From the NCBI GenBank assembly GCA_963693285.1, contig OY848928.1, forward strand, positions 1,240,501 through 1,304,500: 64,000 nt of DNA, read 5' to 3'. The notes beneath the pieces are model-generated. The model ran no database searches and was not told the origin of the DNA. It saw nothing but the letters and a program-made list of their open reading frames with translations. Source of the DNA: Xestospongia muta. Its lineage: Eukaryota; Porifera; Demospongiae; Haplosclerida; Petrosiidae. This document shows positions 58,919-64,000 of the stretch, piece after piece (the stretch's first letter is position 1; every line of letters begins with the position of its first letter). Both the position numbers and the translations under genes were made by a program.

Positions 58919-61900
58919 TAGATATATAATTATTGTAATACCTGAAATGTTTAGTATGATACTTGAAGAGTTAACAGAGATAACATGTTCATCAATTATA
59001 CTTCTAGCTTCACAGTGATAAAATCCTCTGTTATTTAAACTCAATTCAGTAAGCATCAACACAGAAGGATCATTGTTGTCATTTGAAATTAACACATTAT
59101 CTTTATACCATAAAATAGTAGGAATAGGATTACCAGTAGCTCTACAGGTAAGATTAACAGTGGAATGAAGGTTTCCTGAAGTAGCCACAGGAGGCTGGGT
59201 TATTGTTGGTGGGATTGACACTATTACCACTATATTGAGGTATATGTGATTGTACTTAAGACCTTCAATTTATTAAACTTGCCGTGTTCACAATTGATAC
59301 CAGTATATCCATTTGAACAACTACATATGTATCCATTACTCAAACTATGACATTTACCATGTTCACCACATGGAGAACTCAAACAATAATTAGTTGGTAA
59401 AGCTAAAAGACATTCATAGATTGTTAATGAGTATATATTAACTTACGTTCCATTACTTTCAGTTCATATGGTGTCATTAATACAGCTCCAACATAGGCTT
59501 TATTATCAGCTCGACAGAAATAGTTACCATTATCATTTCCAGTTAAATCTGTGATAGTTAATATACTTGTAAGTTGTAAAACTCCAGGAATTAAGTTTGA
59601 GTGAAAACTATTGGAATATTCTAAAGACACAATTTTCACTCTACTTGTGTTCAATAGAAGTTGTTTATTTTTCAGCCACACAATAAAAGGTCGTGGAATA
59701 CCATCAGCAGTACAGTTGAACTTTACACTCTGTCCTCTCTCTTTGGTTACAAATCCTCCAGTATAGTTCAATAATTCTGCATTAACTATATAATAAACAA
59801 TGATTAAATTTATCATTTTAAAGTTTTTAAATATTGTATGGCTGTTTATAGTTTTTTCCTATAAGATAGAAGCCCATAGGATGCTCTATATAAATACATT
59901 ACTATTGTTCTTTTTTAACTTCTTGCATGGAGTATACTGGCCCATCCATTTGATAAATTAGTATTTATTATTATATGAATGAAAACAGCTGCACAATGTG
60001 AAAATTACTGTTTTATCTCAGTCCTCACTTATCCTTCAAGGCTCGAGTCTTTGTAACACAACACAATCCTAGTATTACTGTTTAATGTTGATATTCAATA
60101 TGCATTCATTTTTCAATTAAGGTTTAGTACTAGGATTAAATATCTACTCAAAATTAAACAAAATTTACAGTAGTAGTTATTATCATAATCATCTTCAACT
60201 TTGTAGATGTGAGTATCAATGTCTTCATTTTATTATGATTAATTTATTTACCTCTCACAACAGTAGTAGCACTGTCTTTACCACATTGGTTACTTACAAC
60301 ACATGTGAAATTTGTGCCTTTTATGTTATTAGCAGATATAGTATGTTTGTGTCCTGTTTCTGACTGTAGTACTCCATCTCTATACCATTGTCTAGTTACA
60401 TTACTAACACCAGTTACCACATCACATATAATCACTAAAGTCCCACTGTCAAGATAGGCATCTCCTCCCACATCAACCATATTTCTGTTACTGTCACCAG
60501 AACCCTTTCTAATAGCAGGAGTAACTATATAGAAATACAGTATATAATATAAATACAAAATTAGCATCATTTAAGATTTGTAAATATTACTACTGTACAT
60601 GTGCTTCAGATACTGTAATGTATTATAGTATGGGTACGTTTGGTATGAGTCATGGACCACTGTAGTATGAGTCAATTTAGTTGAGTCTATATACAACAGT
60701 TTTAAGAAGTGATTTGCCAGAACTTAAAATTGACATAATAACAAAGTTAGTGTATAGACAAACTCACTATTAGTGTTACTTAATATGTATGTTAAATTAC
60801 ATATAATAGTTGGAGTCACTGTAAAAGTGAATCCATTTTATTAAAAGTAATGCTATATTATAAGTTTTTTAAGTTTTCTTACTTACTCTTCACAATAGTA
60901 GTAGCACTGTTTTCACCACATTGGTTCCTTACTACACATGTGTAATTTGTGCCTTTGTTATTAGCAGATACTGTAAGTTTAGTTCCTGTTTCAGACTGCA
61001 ATACTCCATCTCTATACCATTGTCTAGTTACACCACTACCAGATGAAAGTTCACACATAATCATTAAAGTCCCACTGTTGAGACAAGCATCTCCTCCCAC
61101 ATCAACCATATTTCTGTGATTGTTACCAGAACCCTTTCTAATAGTAGGAGTAACTATACAGAAATACAGTATATAATATAAATACAAAATTGGTATCATT
61201 TAAGATTTGTAAATGTTACTGTACATGTGACACTGGACAACGTGATGGATTATAATATAAGTAAGTTTAGTATGAGTCTTGGACCACTGTAGCATGAGTC
61301 AATTTAGTTGAGTCTATATACAAATCAACAATTTTAAGAAGTGATTTGCCAGAACTTAAATTTGATTTAGTAACAAAGCTAGTGTATAGACAAACTCACT
61401 ATTACTGTTACTTAATATGTATGTTAAATTACATATAATAGTTGGAGTTACTGTAAAAGTGAATGATTCATTTTATTAAAAGTAATGCTACATTGTAAGT
61501 TTTTAAGTTTTCTTACTTACTCTTCACAATAGTAGTAGCACTGTCTGATCCACATTGGTTCCTTACTACACATGTGTAATTTGTGCCTTTGTTATTAGCA
61601 GATACTGTAAGTTTAGTTCCTGTTTCAGACTGCAGTACTCCATCTCTATACCATTGTCTAGTTACACCACTACCAGCTGAAAGCTCACACATAATCATTA
61701 AAGTCCCACTGTCGAGACAAGCATCTCCTCCCACGTCAACTGTATTTCTGTTACTGTCACCAGAACCCTTTCTTATAGCAGGAATAACTATATAGAAATA
61801 CAGTATATAATATAAATGACATCACTAAAAAACAGGTCTTGGATTTATTGGATATATAAAAACAGATCTATTTCCCACTTCTATTTCCCATTTGTATTTA

Positions 61901-63836
61901 TTATATAACTATATTATTGATAGCTGCATAATATCGAAGTCATTGTTTAATTCTATTACTTGTTTTTGTATCACTATAACTTACGAAAAACTGAGGAAAT
62001 CGCAGAACTGGAACCAAAGTCATTTGTTGCAGTACAAGTATAGTTGCCTAATTCACTGAGTGTTATGACCATATTAGTTGAAATACTAACATTATTATAG
62101 GGTCCTTTAGTCCATGTAAAATTAATAGGAGGAGTTCCTTGAAGTACTTCACAATTAATCTCTACAGCTTGTGAGACTAACAGACAAATGCTACGTCCAA
62201 CAACTAGAGTGCCATTTTGATCTGGAGGGACAGTAGGGTAGGAGACACTACCACCAGGTATAGTGGGAGTTGGAGGTTCAGTGGAGATAGAAGGTGGTAC
62301 ATCTTTATGTATGCAAGATGAGAGAGTGTTTTAAATTTAATAATTAGTTTACCTCTAAATGATATACTGATTACGGCTGAGCCTCTTCCACAAGCATTTG
62401 TGCTTGCACAAGTATAACTACCACCCAAATCCTCCTGATAAGATGAAATAACCAAAGGTGCATTTGTTGACATTCCAGCTCTTGCAGTAATTGTATAAGG
62501 TCCGGATGCAGTACATTCTATGATAACTGTCTCTCCAGTTGGTGGACAATAGTCAGCAGTAGTTTTTGGAGGACAAGGGAATGTAGCATTCACACTAGTA
62601 CCTCTAGCACTGATAGAGGCAGTTGGAAGCACTGTGAGAGTAGATGATTCATTTTGTACTACATTATTACTTACCTCTCACAATAGTAGTAGCACTGTCT
62701 TCACCACATTGGTTCCTTACTACACATGTGTAATTTGTGCCTTTGTTATTAGCAGATACAGTAAGTTTAGTTCCTGTTTCAGACTGCAGTACTCCATCTC
62801 TATACCATTGTCTAGTTACACCACTACCAGCTGAAAGTTCACACATTATCATTAAAGTCCCACTGTCAAGACAAGCATCTCCTCCCACGTCAACTGTATT
62901 TCTGTTACTGTCACCAGAACCCTTTCTTATAGCAGGAATAACTATATAGAAATACAGTATATAATATAAATGACATCACTAAAAAGCAGGTCTTGGATTT
63001 TGGGGTCCAGATAATGTAGTATAAGTTATAGTACACGTAATGTACTGAAGTATGATGTACATAATGTAGTATGAGTCTGGGACCAGTATTAATGCAGTAT
63101 GGGTCTCAGACTGTTTAATGTAGTGATCTATAGTTAACTCTTACATGATACAGTGCTTTGTGCAGTATCACTACCACAGTTATTAGAAGCAGTACACACA
63201 TAGGTACCAGCCATGCTTACAGTAAGAGTTTGACCACTACCAGTAGGACTCCAAGTGTAAGTGATAGGTGATGTTGTGATATTATTTTTAACAACCATAC
63301 AGCTCAATACAGCTGAACTACCAGACCTAATACACACATTTTGACCAACAGGAACATTATCCATAGGGGATATAGTTAAACCACTCCCCTCGTTAATATT
63401 CGGTGGTTCTATTAATAAGAAATATAAATGAGTATATACAACAGTTTTAAAAATGTGATTTCCAAAAAAAACATTAATTAATTGCATAATGAAAAAGTTA
63501 GTCTATAGACAAGTTCACTACTGGAGCTAGTTAGTATGTAAGTTAAATTACATTTAATAATTTTGTAGTTGTTAATCTTACCTCTAACAAGAAGTGTAGT
63601 ATTTAAAGAACCACAAATATTTGATAGTTCACAAGTATAGGTACCAGATGAGGTTATAGATAAGGTAGTACCAGTACCAGATAAAACACCATTTCTAAAC
63701 CATCTAACAGTGGCTGTTGGTTGTTGTCCTGATTGTTGAGTACAACTTAGAGTTAGAGTTTCACTAGGTTTGTAGCAAGGAGGACTGACAGTGTTACCGT
63801 TTCTGGATAGTGTTATCGTACCATTAGGAGTAGGAC
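55587..63836 (-). CDS. Adhesion GPCR with expanded Ig array, 5' end beyond window
   Basis: Exons visible: 63582-63836, 63145-63408, 62675-62941, 62353-62631, 61985-62302, 61521-61787, 60887-61153, 60252-60524, 59447-59785 (Ig, all phase 1-1), 59283-59402 (EGF), 58942-59220 (Ig), 58720-58817, 58597-58676, 58388-58542, 58072-58337 (HRM-like), 57890-58021, 57746-57840, 57245-57695 (GAIN), 57137-57188, 56985-57088 (GPS, HLT intact), 56798-56931, 56488-56750, 56363-56429, 55587-56307 (7TM and tail). The GAIN exon differs from that of GPCR 2 at only four of 160 residues. Signal peptide and first exons lie to the right of base 64000. Compared with GPCR 2 it has extra Ig exons, including two (62353, 61985) without a counterpart there. 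Confidence 0.82.
58850..58914. repeat. (TA)n microsatellite in intron
   Basis: Longer allele of the run found in the same intron of GPCR 2 at 23943-23989. Confidence 0.95.
60252..62941 (-). other. Recently duplicated [14 protein letters not shown]g exons
   Basis: Exons 60252-60524, 60887-61153, 61521-61787 and 62675-62941 are one subfamily. 61521-61787 and 62675-62941 are almost identical, including the 5' flanking intron (ATTTATATTATATACTGTAT, and a shared AAATCCAAGACCTG tract further upstream). 60887 and 61521 share long stretches of their 3' introns. This indicates very recent unequal exchange or conversion of exon-plus-intron units. Confidence 0.8.
61985..62302 (-). other. Ig exon with Pro/Thr-rich lead
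   Basis: 106 codons, acceptor ATAAAG and donor GTAAGTTATAG. Begins [18 protein letters not shown], then an Ig core ([26 protein letters not shown]). It pairs with 62353-62631 ([21 protein letters not shown]). Neither has a counterpart in GPCR 2 within this window. Confidence 0.75.
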
Positions 63837-64000
63837 CTTTGAACACAAAGTGAGAACAAATTTGTAGTTTTCATATTTAAAATGTCTTAGATTGTAGTGA
63901 CTAACATTAGTATTTAACTTGTTATTTGTGGACTGCTGAAAGTAATACAACAGGCACAAGTGATCATTATATTGTTATTCCTTTGTAAACAAAAATACTA
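63837..64000. other. Intron running off the right edge
   Basis: Follows the acceptor TTCAAAG of the 63836 exon. No further exon seen. Confidence 0.5.

Overview
This window is eukaryotic. It is AT-rich, with split genes whose exons are mostly single phase-1/phase-1 Ig modules separated by introns of about 45-60 bp, and all intact genes lie on the minus strand. Domain content (adhesion GPCRs, a receptor tyrosine phosphatase, tandem Ig domains, Kunitz modules) means an animal. The very compact introns and the architectures suggest a demosponge, probably Amphimedon-like; the species is inference, not proof.

Layout (all minus strand unless stated, so each gene reads from high to low coordinate). 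(1) 474-4693: 5' part of an Ig-array receptor running off the left edge, with a frameshift and one gutted Ig exon. (2) 4.7-7.9 kb: 60-bp minisatellite, a repeated unknown block and a dead copy of a 7TM tail. (3) 7890-20087: 29-exon adhesion GPCR with a TSP1-like module, a single 2.2-kb exon encoding an unfamiliar beta-rich repeat region, ten Ig domains, EGF, an HRM-like module, GAIN/GPS and 7TM. (4) 20681-31849: second adhesion GPCR with a different Ig-array head but the same tail. (5) about 32.2-32.86 kb: decayed plus-strand coding remnant. (6) 33070-39897: secreted papilin-like protein with twelve Ig-like domains, three Kunitz domains and other Cys-rich modules, followed by a truncated pseudogene of its 5' end. 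(7) 41.2-43.1 kb: degenerate duplicate of phosphatase exons. (8) 43606-50805: receptor tyrosine phosphatase (Ig array, FN3, TM, tyrosine micro-exons, PTP D1 and D2). (9) 50.9-55.5 kb: MITE, minisatellite and a chimeric pseudogene made of phosphatase and GPCR pieces. (10) 55587-63836 and beyond: third adhesion GPCR, nearly identical in its tail to gene 4 of this list, running off the right edge.

The unifying theme is head/tail exchange. Signal peptide, promoter and the first Ig exons of the phosphatase (50.8 kb) match those of the GPCR at 31.8 kb and the gene at 4.7 kb, while the GPCR tail is shared by three genes with at least two different heads. Exon and gene debris, including a phosphatase FN3 fragment inside a GPCR intron, records repeated duplication. 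Because almost all ectodomain exons are symmetric phase 1, exons can be added, lost or swapped without breaking the frame. I infer a fast-evolving cell-surface recognition cluster in which one type of ligand-binding array is wired to G-protein-type, phosphatase or secreted outputs. The recognition role is untested.

No tRNA, rRNA or CRISPR array was seen. Exon coordinates were derived by eye from splice motifs, phase and paralogue comparison, and may be off by a base in places.
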